Part shown: piece after piece, positions 7,088-14,473 of the stretch
How positions within the stretch are numbered: the stretch's first letter is position 1
Layout of the letters: each line of letters begins with the position of its first letter
Assembly: GCF_934372025.1 (NCBI RefSeq)
Contig: NZ_CAKROJ010000052.1
Location: forward strand, 1 to 14,535
DNA: 14,535 nucleotides
Origin: an uncultured Blautia sp.
GTDB lineage: Bacteria; Bacillota; Clostridia; Lachnospirales; Lachnospiraceae
Direction of reading: 5' to 3'
Notes under the pieces: generated by a model
Database searches by the model: none
Seen by the model: only the letters and a program-made list of their open reading frames with translations
Told to the model about the DNA's origin: nothing
Translations under genes and position numbers: made by a program

Positions 7088-9613
7088 TTATTTCACTTTC
7101 TTATACGGAACCGCATTCTCAAACTGATTGGACTGCCATACAATATTTACCAGACGGCTGATGCACGCTTTAAGATCATCCATGGAAAGAGTACCATCTG
7201 CAAGTTCCTGATTCAGATTATCTCTGTCACTGAATGCTCCCGGCATTACCAGATCATTTCCGGCTCTCATGCATCCGGATGCTGTACAGTCTGGTCCATC
7301 CTCTGTAGTTGTCCAGTCTGTCATGATCATTCCCTGGAATCCCCATTCACAGCGCGCTGCCTTAGTACAAGTATCTTCATTGTTTGCTGCATGAACGCCA
7401 TTGATCAAATTGTAGCTGGTCATAATAGACATTGGCTGAGATTCTGTAATTGCAATTTCAAATCCCTTCAGATAAATCTCACGAAGGGTTCTCTCGCTTA
7501 CAATACTGTCAGAACCTTTTCGGTTGTCTTCCTGGTTATTGCATGCAAAATGCTTAATAGTTGTTCCACATCCAGGAACCTTCTGTACCCCATTTGTCAT
7601 AGCTGCTGCTATTTTTCCTGCAACAAGCGGATCTTCGGAATAATACTCAAAGTTACGTCCACAGAGTGGATTACGATGAATGTTCATACCCGGAGCCAGC
7701 CATAATGTTGTGGAAAATTCTTCCATTTCACCACCGATCATCTCACCGATTTCTTCGATCAGTGCAGTATCCCAGGTCTGTGCCAGAAGTGTTCCTACCG
7801 GAATGGCTGTACAGTACTGATACCAGGTTTCTCCCGGATCAGCCGGTTCTCCTTCACAGAAAAGTCCTCCTTCCAGACTGAACTTAAATGGTTTGTTAAC
7901 AATCTTGCCTTCATATACATTATAATGCTTCATCAGACGGAGGCCTGCCGGTCCGTCAGACAGAACAATTCCCGGAATTCCGTCTTCCAGTGCACAGTCA
8001 TTTGTCTCACCTGCTGAACCTGGTACAGAGATTCCTGCTGAACCAAGGTTGCTTCCCTGACCTTTGCCCGGATCTCCACTTGCCAGAGCCACCAGCTTCT
8101 CTGTACTTAAAGTATTCACAAATTCACGTGCTTCTGCCGGTACGCATTCCGCATTGGAGCGATATTCTACCACACGTGTTACCACATCTGCTGACTTCAG
8201 TTCCATAACAGGAAGATTTTTTTCCTCTGTAAGCTTCAGAAGTGCAGCAAGTTTCTGATTCATCTTTTCAGAAGACTGTTTCATTTCTTCCAGTTCTTCT
8301 TTCAGTGGGCAGATATTCTGAGTTTTAGTAAGAGTCACATCTGCATCCAGTGCAAGAACAGCGCATGGTACAGAAGCTTCCAAACTGTTGCCTTCCCAGA
8401 TCACATAAGAACCTTTCTCCAGAATCCATGCAGCTTCTGTTTCACTGTAGGAAGTAAGTTTATCTAAAGTGATCTCAAGAGTCATTTTTTCGCTCTGTCC
8501 CGGTGCAAGAAGACCTGTCTTACCAAAGGCTACCAGACGGCGGTATTCTTTTTCCAGTTTTCCTGCCGGACAGGTTGCATAGAGCTGTACAACTTCTTTT
8601 CCACTGTAGGCATCACCTGTATTGGTTGTTTCTGTCTCTATAATAATCTTATTGTCTCTGAGTACTGTTGAAAGAACTTTTGTTTCAAATGTTGTATAGG
8701 AAAGTCCATAACCAAATCCATATCTTACCGGAACATCAAAGCTGTCAAAATAGCGGTAGCCCACATACAGCCCTTCTGTGTAATATTCTTTATCCACATT
8801 TCCATTGTTATGAGAGAAGGTTTTACTGTTCGGATAATCTTCATACTTGTATGCCCAGCTGTCAGTCATCTTACCGGACGGAGTCACTTTACCGCTGATG
8901 ATATCAGCAAAAGCATTTCCAGCTTCCATACCAGGCTGTACGATCTGAAGAAGTGCTTCGATATTTTTGTACTCATCCATAAAAGAAAGATCTGCCAGAC
9001 CACCGGTATTGACTGCAACAATTACGTGTTTGTACATGCCACAGATATCAGCGAGCTGTTTTTTCTCTTCTTCTGTCAGATAATAATCTCCTGCTTCGTC
9101 AAAGCGGTCTGCACCTTCTCCCGCAACACGGCTGAGAATATAAATAGCAACGTCTGCATCAGTTTTAGTAACAGATGCACCTGCCGGCATACGAAATGGT
9201 GTGGTAGAATACACATTGAAAAATCCCACTACTTCATCCTCAAGACTGGCTGTTTTTTTCTCAATTTCATCTCGCCATGCATATCTGGCAGCCTGATACT
9301 GTTCATCATAATCCTTGATCCAGTCTTCTGTTGTGATCTCAAATCCGGCATTTTTCATTCCCTGATAGATGCTGACTGTCTCACGTTCGTTGACATCACC
9401 GGAACCAGTTCCACCTTTAATTGTTCTGGACGCACCTACGCCATAAAGAACTACCTTACTGCCCTCTTTGAGTGGAAGAAGCTGCCCCTCATTTTTCAGG
9501 AGTACCATTCCTTCTGCCGCTGCTCTTCTGGCAACCTTACGGTTGTCCAGCTCTCTTTTGGTTACTGTATTATCTGTTGTTCCAGTAAAATGTTTTGTCT
9601 TAATGGTTCTCAT
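7088..9613 (-). CDS. GH3 beta-glycosidase with reversed domain order
   Basis: This 841-residue enzyme has the GH3 parts in swapped order. The alpha/beta sandwich domain comes first (about 28-260, ending near SGKMTDSWAYKYEDYPN), then a fibronectin-III-like domain (about 330-420), a charged helical linker (about 436-465), and last the TIM-barrel catalytic domain (about 495-835). Barrel motifs are LSDGPAGLR (Asp553), GRNFEYYSEDP, IKHFACNN (Lys687, His688) and MTDW with nucleophile Asp766. The N-terminal GEGADR motif (Glu166) is the likely source of the acid/base Glu. Such 'BA' order is known for beta-glucosidases of Ruminococcus albus and Butyrivibrio. No signal peptide is present. Substrate could be a beta-glucoside, beta-xyloside or alpha-L-arabinofuranoside; beta-glucosidase is favoured next to a rhamnosidase. 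The ATG overlaps the yesL stop (ATGA) behind an AGGAGG site, implying translational coupling. Confidence 0.92.
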   Translation of the reverse strand: MRTIKTKHFTGTTDNTVTKRELDNRKVARRAAAEGMVLLKNEGQLLPLKEGSKVVLYGVGASRTIKGGTGSGDVNERETVSIYQGMKNAGFEITTEDWIKDYDEQYQAARYAWRDEIEKKTASLEDEVVGFFNVYSTTPFRMPAGASVTKTDADVAIYILSRVAGEGADRFDEAGDYYLTEEEKKQLADICGMYKHVIVAVNTGGLADLSFMDEYKNIEALLQIVQPGMEAGNAFADIISGKVTPSGKMTDSWAYKYEDYPNSKTFSHNNGNVDKEYYTEGLYVGYRYFDSFDVPVRYGFGYGLSYTTFETKVLSTVLRDNKIIIETETTNTGDAYSGKEVVQLYATCPAGKLEKEYRRLVAFGKTGLLAPGQSEKMTLEITLDKLTSYSETEAAWILEKGSYVIWEGNSLEASVPCAVLALDADVTLTKTQNICPLKEELEEMKQSSEKMNQKLAALLKLTEEKNLPVMELKSADVVTRVVEYRSNAECVPAEAREFVNTLSTEKLVALASGDPGKGQGSNLGSAGISVPGSAGETNDCALEDGIPGIVLSDGPAGLRLMKHYNVYEGKIVNKPFKFSLEGGLFCEGEPADPGETWYQYCTAIPVGTLLAQTWDTALIEEIGEMIGGEMEEFSTTLWLAPGMNIHRNPLCGRNFEYYSEDPLVAGKIAAAMTNGVQKVPGCGTTIKHFACNNQEDNRKGSDSIVSERTLREIYLKGFEIAITESQPMSIMTSYNLINGVHAANNEDTCTKAARCEWGFQGMIMTDWTTTEDGPDCTASGCMRAGNDLVMPGAFSDRDNLNQELADGTLSMDDLKACISRLVNIVWQSNQFENAVPYKKVK

Positions 9614-10239
9614 TTCACTGTTTCCTCCTCTACCTCTTCATAATTTTTAAAAAGATCTGCAAAATAAATTGCTGCCAGATATGCCGGTCCGGATAATCCG
9701 ATCAGAAAATCCACCGAAATGAAACGGTAAGATACCGTCAGAAGCGCCACCGGAATCAGTGTCAGCACCAGCATCAGAACTGCCTGTGGAAGCTTGCCCA
9801 CACAGAACAGCAGTGCATTCTTTGCTGTATTTTTTATAGTATTGTCAAAACGTGCCTGCACTGCAAAAATATGGATCAATACCATTGCAAAAATCAGTAT
9901 GATCACAAAAAGGATCACGCGGTATACCATTCCAAAAGTTCCTGTAATGGAACGAAGGAGCCAGATATCAAATGTCATGAATGCGATCAGCCCGCCAAAG
10001 ATCAGCCAGAGAATGGTTGCCTGTTTAAAATTAGCTCTGAATGCTTTGAAATATTCTGAAATGATCTTTCCGTCTTCCTTACGGGCCATACGCATGACCA
10101 TCGTATACAAAGCTGTCATTGCTGCTCCTGCTGTAAAGATTGGAATACAGCAGATGATCGTCAGGATATTCAGTATGATCAGATTTCCAAGCGCATTCAA
10201 AAACCTTGCCAGTGCACCATCCGGTGAAAAAATTCCCAT
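9610..10239 (-). CDS. YesL-like DUF624 membrane protein
   Basis: The start is set at the ATG at 10239 because AGGAGG lies 9 bases upstream and the product then begins MGIFSPDGALARFLNALGN, as DUF624 proteins do; a longer reading from a TTG at 10272 lacks such a site. The 209-residue protein has about five hydrophobic segments (roughly 17-45, 72-92, 102-128, 142-165, 170-200). The early Asn-rich helix with ICCIPIFTAGAA is typical of the YesL/DUF624 family. The biochemical role of YesL is not settled. Family members sit in CUT1 sugar transporter operons controlled by YesMN two-component systems, as in the Bacillus rhamnogalacturonan cluster, which matches this locus. The upstream gene's stop is 16 bases before this ATG, and the downstream glycosidase start overlaps this gene's stop. 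Confidence 0.88.
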   Translation of the reverse strand: MGIFSPDGALARFLNALGNLIILNILTIICCIPIFTAGAAMTALYTMVMRMARKEDGKIISEYFKAFRANFKQATILWLIFGGLIAFMTFDIWLLRSITGTFGMVYRVILFVIILIFAMVLIHIFAVQARFDNTIKNTAKNALLFCVGKLPQAVLMLVLTLIPVALLTVSYRFISVDFLIGLSGPAYLAAIYFADLFKNYEEVEEETVK

Positions 10240-10255
10240 TGCTCTGTACCTCCTG

Positions 10256-10891
10256 TTATTTGACTCCTGCAAGATACAGGAGATATTTTACCGCTTCATC
10301 TTTGTGCGGTGCATTATAAATGATACCGATTGCTGCTTCTGTTTCTTCATTTGTATAACATCCATTTGTCTGTATGACCGGAAGATCATCTGCCAGAATA
10401 CCGATCACTCTTCCGTCATCTGCTGTCAGAAGTCTGTCTTTCAGATCTTCCATCTGCTTGTCTGTCAGACATTCGCGCAGATCCATCCAGGTCTGTGAAC
10501 CATCATACTTAATAAAATCTTCTTTCAGCATACCACACACATCCAGAAGTTCGCTTCCGATATCTGCCATAAATTTTGAAAGACTTGTCATGGAATAGGT
10601 GCCTGAATCAGTTCCCTGAAACATCAGGTTGTTCTGTATCTGAACCTGATATTTTTTCTTATCGATTCCTGTTGTATCCATATATTCTTCTGCCATCTCC
10701 TCACCGCTCATTTCTGTGTGACAGTCGATCAGCATAACAGATAATGCTGTCTCCTTTGCGGTCAGCGTAGTGATCAGAAAATACAGTGCCAGAATGACAA
10801 CGATCATTCCTGCTATAAATGGCAGTTTGTAATACATCCAGAAGTACTCCAGATTATTCTTTATACTCTTCTTTTTCTTTTTTTCAACCAT
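10256..10891 (-). CDS. Membrane-anchored protein of unknown function, possibly a reduced binding-protein-like fold
   Basis: I choose the ATG at 10891 (211 aa): AAAGGAAG lies about 8 bases upstream, while the ATG 21 bases earlier has no ribosome site. The protein has a very basic cytoplasmic start (EKKKKKS), one membrane segment (about 24-43) and an external domain of about 165 residues. I do not recognise a named family. The external part begins ALSVMLIDCHTEMSGEEMAEEY, has a central Asp-rich helix-strand pattern, and ends with AIGIIYNAPHKDEAVKYLLYLAG. That ending recalls the last helix of sugar ABC binding proteins, where 'pnkdeA..Fl.yL' is common. Between the permease and yesL genes, a role in transport or substrate sensing is plausible but unproven. 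The gene starts a new block 112 bases after the permease, beyond a hairpin. Confidence 0.8.
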   Translation of the reverse strand: MVEKKKKKSIKNNLEYFWMYYKLPFIAGMIVVILALYFLITTLTAKETALSVMLIDCHTEMSGEEMAEEYMDTTGIDKKKYQVQIQNNLMFQGTDSGTYSMTSLSKFMADIGSELLDVCGMLKEDFIKYDGSQTWMDLRECLTDKQMEDLKDRLLTADDGRVIGILADDLPVIQTNGCYTNEETEAAIGIIYNAPHKDEAVKYLLYLAGVK

Positions 10892-10956
10892 CCGGAATAC
10901 TTCCTTTCTCATTTTTCTACGTTTTATCCGCAGATTGTTTTTGCGTTATAGAATCA

Positions 10957-10983
10957 ATGGGCCGGCATAAAATACCGACCCAT
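10957..10983 (-). promoter_or_regulatory. Intercistronic stem-loop between transporter genes and downstream genes
   Basis: TGGGCCGG (10958-10965) pairs with CCGACCCA (10975-10982), extended by A10957-T10983. The single mismatch on the + strand (C10962/A10978) becomes a G-U pair in the minus-strand transcript, so the fold suits the RNA of this operon. The following TTGATTCTATAAC is only weakly U-rich. It probably marks the 3' end of a processed transporter mRNA or a partial terminator. Confidence 0.6.
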
Positions 10984-11003
10984 ATATAGTTCTGTATCAG
11001 GCA

Positions 11004-11876
11004 TCAGCCTTTGACTGCTCCTGCTGCGATTCCGTTTACAAACTGTTTCTGCAGTGCAAGGAATACAATGATCAGAGGCAGCGCACAGAGTACACATGCT
11101 GCAAACAGTATGTTCCACTGAGCAGGGTTTTCCTTGTCACCAAGGAACTGAAGCATACCTACCGGAAGAGAATACTGTGCTTTCTTTGAAATAAATACCA
11201 TCGGATAGAAATAATCATTCCAGATCCAGAGTCCCTGTGTGATAACACAGGATACAATTGCCGGCTGAAGAAGCGGAAATACTACAGAAGCAAAACGCTT
11301 CGGAAGGCTGGCACCATCGATGTATGCAGATTCTTCGATCTCAACCGGAACACCTTTCATAAATCCTGAAAACAGGAATACGGAGAATGGAAGAGAACAG
11401 GTGATAAACATGATCATCGGTGTAAAACGGGTATTCGGGATACCCAGTCTGTTCAGTGTCTGAGCAATCGGAACAATTACCATCTGAGATGGAATGATCA
11501 GACCTGAAATAAAGAAATAGTACAAAAATTTTGCTGTTTTTGTTTTGATTCGTCCGATCGGGTATGCTGCCATTGTAGAAAATATTACTACACAAAGTAC
11601 AGAACCGCCGGTTGTCAGGATACTGTTGATCAGTTCCATCGGATAGTTCATGTTGCTGAATGCCTGTTTGTAGCTCGCCAGAGTAAACTCAGAAAACAGG
11701 ATCAGCGGAGAAGCCTGATTTCCCGGCGAACGAAGAGAACTGGAAAATACAATGACCAGTGGTGAAATTACAATAATACAGAATAAGATAATCACAAGAT
11801 AGATCAGGAAACTCTTTGGTGTCAGCTTCATATATCCTTCAACCTCTCGGGATTCTTTTTTCTTTCCGAATGCCAT
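11004..11876 (-). CDS. Sugar ABC transporter permease, MalG/CUT1 type
   Basis: The 290-residue integral membrane protein forms half of the translocation channel. It has about six hydrophobic segments, the first at about 22-46. The cytoplasmic EAA loop EESAYIDGASLPKRF (181-195), followed by FPLLQP, is where the ATPase subunit docks. The extracellular loop after the first helix (SSLRSPGNQASPL) and the C-terminal QKQFVNGIAAGAVKG are typical of MalG-like CUT1 permeases; that C-terminal tail matches oligosaccharide transporters using MsmX-type ATPases. Its ATG shares one base with the stop of the partner permease (TAATG), and the ribosome site GGGAGGTGG lies inside that gene, so the two are co-translated. 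No ATPase gene is in the window. Confidence 0.93.
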   Translation of the reverse strand: MAFGKKKESREVEGYMKLTPKSFLIYLVIILFCIIVISPLVIVFSSSLRSPGNQASPLILFSEFTLASYKQAFSNMNYPMELINSILTTGGSVLCVVIFSTMAAYPIGRIKTKTAKFLYYFFISGLIIPSQMVIVPIAQTLNRLGIPNTRFTPMIMFITCSLPFSVFLFSGFMKGVPVEIEESAYIDGASLPKRFASVVFPLLQPAIVSCVITQGLWIWNDYFYPMVFISKKAQYSLPVGMLQFLGDKENPAQWNILFAACVLCALPLIIVFLALQKQFVNGIAAGAVKG

Positions 11877-12790
11877 TATAATTCCACCTCCCTCTTATTC
11901 ATGTAAAGAAGCATACATACTGTAATTACAATAATAAATGCGAATGCGAGTACTGAGAATGCACTTGCGCGTCCCATCTTCATATCTGTAAAGGCTGTCT
12001 CATATACCTGGAACATGAGTGTCTTGGTTGATTTACCAGGGCCACCATTTGTCATAATGAAGGAATAGTCGAATGCCTTCAGACCGGAAATTACAGAAAG
12101 AATAACATTGATCGTAACGGTTGATGAGATCAGCGGCAGTTTGATCTTGCGGAACAGCTGCCATTCTGTACATCCATCGATACGTCCTGCTTCCAGAAGA
12201 CTTTCATCAACCGTCTGCAGACCTGCCAGATAAATGATCATTGTTGTACCAAAGGCTTTCCATGCTTCCACGATCGCAATCGCATAAAGTGCTGTCTTAT
12301 AATTTCCCAGCGGGTTAAATGCCCCGCCATCCAGTCCGATCATAGACAGAAGGCTTGCAATCATACCGGAACCTGGCATATAAACATAAGACCAGATAAA
12401 ACCGATTACGATAGCACTGAACAGTGCCGGAAAATATGCGCAGGTACGGAACAGACCCTTAAGACGGATCTTTGTATTAAGAATCATTGCAACGGCAAGA
12501 CCAACCACATTACTGAGCAGGACCGTGATCACTGCATAAACCAGCGTGTTTTTCATAGAGTTGGTCAACGTTCCATTATTTAATACCTTAATATAGTTTT
12601 TCATTCCAACGAAATCAAAATCATAATTGACACCGTTGAAGTTTGTTACACTGTAATAAAAAAGCTGCAGTACCGGGTAGATCCAGAAGATCAGGAAAAA
12701 TGCAAGTGCCGGTATCAGGAAGAAGTACATCTTGTTGGTAAATACCAGAGATGTGTTTGCACCTTTTTTCTTCATTTTAGTTTGTGCCAT
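11876..12790 (-). CDS. Sugar ABC transporter permease, MalF/CUT1 type
   Basis: I set the start at the ATG at 12790 (304 aa): GGAGG sits 8 bases upstream, whereas the ATG 15 bases earlier has no ribosome site and is itself part of that GGAGG stretch. The protein has about six membrane segments; the first spans about 20-46, followed by an external loop with VGMKNYIKVL, common in MalF-like subunits. The EAA loop EAGRIDGCTEWQLFRKIKLPL (200-220) contacts the ATPase. FIMTNGGPGKST is the conserved segment near the last helices of CUT1 permeases. It pairs with the MalG-like permease, with which it overlaps by one base, and receives sugar from the binding protein encoded just upstream. Family assignment is firm; substrate is inferred from the glycosidases in the operon. 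Confidence 0.93.
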   Translation of the reverse strand: MAQTKMKKKGANTSLVFTNKMYFFLIPALAFFLIFWIYPVLQLFYYSVTNFNGVNYDFDFVGMKNYIKVLNNGTLTNSMKNTLVYAVITVLLSNVVGLAVAMILNTKIRLKGLFRTCAYFPALFSAIVIGFIWSYVYMPGSGMIASLLSMIGLDGGAFNPLGNYKTALYAIAIVEAWKAFGTTMIIYLAGLQTVDESLLEAGRIDGCTEWQLFRKIKLPLISSTVTINVILSVISGLKAFDYSFIMTNGGPGKSTKTLMFQVYETAFTDMKMGRASAFSVLAFAFIIVITVCMLLYMNKREVEL

Positions 12791-12815
12791 TCCTTTTCCC
12801 TCCATTTAAGATGGA

Positions 12816-12850
12816 ACTGCCCTGAAGCTTGTCTTAAGTTCCAGGGCAGT
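12816..12850 (-). promoter_or_regulatory. GC-rich stem-loop between the binding-protein and permease genes
   Basis: A perfect 9-bp stem (ACTGCCCTG, 12816-12824, with CAGGGCAGT, 12842-12850) encloses a 17-base loop. No U-run follows in the minus-strand transcript. Its place directly after the binding-protein gene fits the widespread arrangement in which a 3' hairpin protects or partly ends the binding-protein mRNA, so that more binding protein than permease is made. Confidence 0.7.
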
Positions 12851-12885
12851 GATAATTCATCTTTTTCTATTATGGTTAAACCCTG

Positions 12886-14208
12886 TTATTCGTCCAGAAG
12901 ATCCTCGAATTTATCCTGCATTCCTTCAGTGATATCTTCAATCTCAGTTCCCTGGCCGCCAACCATTTCACTGAACAGAGATTCCATTTCTGTTTCTGTT
13001 CCAGCCGGCCATGCCTGGTTGCACCAGTAGAATCCTTTACCTTCATTCAGAAGATCAACGAATGGTTTGAACAGTTCATAGTTTGCTGAGGAATCAGCGC
13101 CATTACCATATGTTGCAATGATCTTACCAGTTCCAAGGTAAGCATTCCATATATCAGACTCGCCGTCCATCCAGTAGTCAAGAAGTTCTTTGCACTCATC
13201 TACATGTTCAGATTTGCTGTAGATACTGTATCCTGCAGAGAGGCATGTTGCTGTGTAAACACCATCTGTTCCCGGAAGTGGGAAGTATCCTCTTTCGAAG
13301 TCTCCGGCTGCACCCTCTGCCAGAAGAGCTGTAGCATTAAAGGAACCATCAAATGTCATAGCTGCCTTGCCATCGATGAAATCTGTAATTGCCTGAGATG
13401 CACCATATCCAAGAGATTTGGAAGCATCAATGTATCCTTCATCATACAGTGTTTTGTACATTTCAAGAACAGTGTCCCATGTTCCTTCATCTGTAAATTC
13501 TGCATCGCCATCTCTTAACTGATTATCATAATCCGGGTTCTTGGAGTAGATCTCGTCTGCTGCCAGCTGATACAGGCCGAACTGAAGTACGTACTGATCT
13601 TTATCACCCATAACGATTGGCTGAATTCCGGCATCTTTCAGTTTCTTGCAGTCTTCCAGAAATTCATCCCATGTCTGCGGCTCGCCTTCGATACCAGCCT
13701 GTGAGAACAGGTCTTTGTTGTAATATGTACCAAGAATAGATACACCTGCGGACTGTGTTACGATGTCTCCGTCATAGGTAACAGAAGAAAGAGAATCTTC
13801 TCTTCCCTGTACGCAATCAAGGTCATTTAAAGAAGTAAGGTATCCAGCTTCTGCCAGCGCGTAGCAGGAGTTCTGTCCGGCATACATTGGCTGAGTCAGG
13901 ATGATATCCGGGCATTCACCGGAAGCAAGTTTTGTTTTCAGAGAGGTATAGTAGTTATCATCCGGAAGTTTTGTTACTTCAAGTGTTACATTCGGCCATT
14001 TTTCTTTTACCAGTGCCGGTAACTGTTCTGTTTCGAAGTCGTTATCTGTTGCAACACCGGAAACCATCATTGTGATTGTGATGTCTCCTGCGTTTTCGAT
14101 TGCTTCATGATCATATCCATCTGCTGCAAATACTGGAACTGCTGCCGGTACGGTAACGCATGCGGTAACGCCTGCAAGAGCAACTGCTGCCATTTTTTTG
14201 AATTTCAT
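12886..14208 (-). CDS. Extracellular solute-binding protein of a CUT1 sugar ABC transporter
   Basis: The start is set at the ATG at 14208 (440 aa), with GGGAGG 8 bases upstream; the ATG 27 bases earlier has no ribosome site. Residues 1-28 form an export signal (basic MKFKK, hydrophobic core, then VPVFA before ADGYDHEA). The mature part is a family 1 (MalE-like) binding protein: ITITMMVSG strand, LKTKLASGECPDIILT, QTWDEFLEDCKKLKDAGIQPIVMG, GKAAMTFDGSF, and a C-terminal half with Trp/Tyr residues suited to sugar stacking. It captures an oligosaccharide or glycoside outside the cell and hands it to the two permeases. Cys17 lies in VTAC, which resembles a lipobox, yet a signal peptidase I site follows at about 28, so lipid anchoring is uncertain. 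First gene of the operon, behind the divergent regulatory region. Confidence 0.93.
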   Translation of the reverse strand: MKFKKMAAVALAGVTACVTVPAAVPVFAADGYDHEAIENAGDITITMMVSGVATDNDFETEQLPALVKEKWPNVTLEVTKLPDDNYYTSLKTKLASGECPDIILTQPMYAGQNSCYALAEAGYLTSLNDLDCVQGREDSLSSVTYDGDIVTQSAGVSILGTYYNKDLFSQAGIEGEPQTWDEFLEDCKKLKDAGIQPIVMGDKDQYVLQFGLYQLAADEIYSKNPDYDNQLRDGDAEFTDEGTWDTVLEMYKTLYDEGYIDASKSLGYGASQAITDFIDGKAAMTFDGSFNATALLAEGAAGDFERGYFPLPGTDGVYTATCLSAGYSIYSKSEHVDECKELLDYWMDGESDIWNAYLGTGKIIATYGNGADSSANYELFKPFVDLLNEGKGFYWCNQAWPAGTETEMESLFSEMVGGQGTEIEDITEGMQDKFEDLLDE

Positions 14209-14267
14209 ATTTAAATCCTCCCTTTCATGTTTCACACATTCTTACGTGTCTTTCATTTGATGTTTAC

Positions 14268-14276
14268 ATTCTAGCA
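14268..14276 (-). promoter_or_regulatory. Extended -10 promoter of the transporter-glycosidase operon
   Basis: On the minus strand TGCTAGAAT (14268-14276) gives a -10 TAGAAT with an extended TG. The matching -35 position (14291-14296, ACAAAA on the minus strand) is poor, which is usual for activator-dependent promoters. The start point would be near 14261, leaving a leader of about 52 bases. Confidence 0.55.
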
Positions 14277-14282
14277 CAGTCG

Positions 14283-14317
14283 TGGTACACTTTTGTTGGG
14301 TTTAATGGTGTACTTTT
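14283..14317. promoter_or_regulatory. Tandem 12-bp boxes, candidate AraC/YesN-type activator site
   Basis: TGGTACACTTTT (14283-14294) and TGGTGTACTTTT (14306-14317) are 12-base direct repeats differing at two positions, with starts 23 bases apart, about two helical turns. The same bases also give an inverted pair GTACAC/GTGTAC. The box nearest the transporter promoter overlaps its -35 position. AraC-family response regulators, such as YesN, bind tandem boxes of this kind, and a YesM-type kinase gene starts next to the site. The regulator itself is not in the window. Confidence 0.5.
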
Positions 14318-14344
14318 TTTAGATTTTATTTTCGAGGTAAAAAA

Positions 14345-14473
14345 ATGAAACTACGCACAAAGATCTTTCTCACATTCAGTATTCTGGCCACCGTACCGCT
14401 GCTTTTATTTACTGCTTTCTGTTACCAGCGTTACACACAGACCACTTATGAACGCATGGGGGCTGTCGGTTAA
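14345..14473 (+). pseudogene. 5' stub of a YesM-type sensor histidine kinase gene, interrupted after 42 codons
   Basis: A frame with a good ribosome site (GAGG, 7 bases before the ATG) encodes a 42-residue peptide beginning MKLRTKIFLTFSILATVPLL, with a basic start and one hydrophobic segment to about 26, then CYQRYTQTTYERM. This is the usual beginning of YesM-type membrane histidine kinases, which run to about 580 residues, carry an external sensor domain and phosphorylate AraC-type YesN regulators. The frame stops at TAA 14471-14473. The two other forward frames stop at 14496 and 14503, so a single-base shift cannot restore it. The gene is divergent from the transporter operon, the normal place for its regulator. 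It is therefore probably disrupted. A very short intact protein is unlikely. Confidence 0.7.

Noticed and set aside
8810..9643. 277-codon open frame antisense to the GH3 gene
   Set aside because: A shadow of the GH3 frame with Cys/Phe/Ser-rich composition and no motif.
10240..10272. Longer yesL reading from a TTG at 10272
   Set aside because: The ATG at 10239 has AGGAGG at good distance and gives the family-typical MGIF start; the extension would overlap the upstream gene.
12791..12805. Upstream ATG of the MalF-like permease
   Set aside because: This ATG is part of the ribosome site (ATGGAGGG) of the next ATG and has no site of its own.
12886..14208. Signal for a frameshift or degraded copy in the binding-protein gene
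   Set aside because: The frame is continuous with all expected parts of a family 1 binding protein and normal length.
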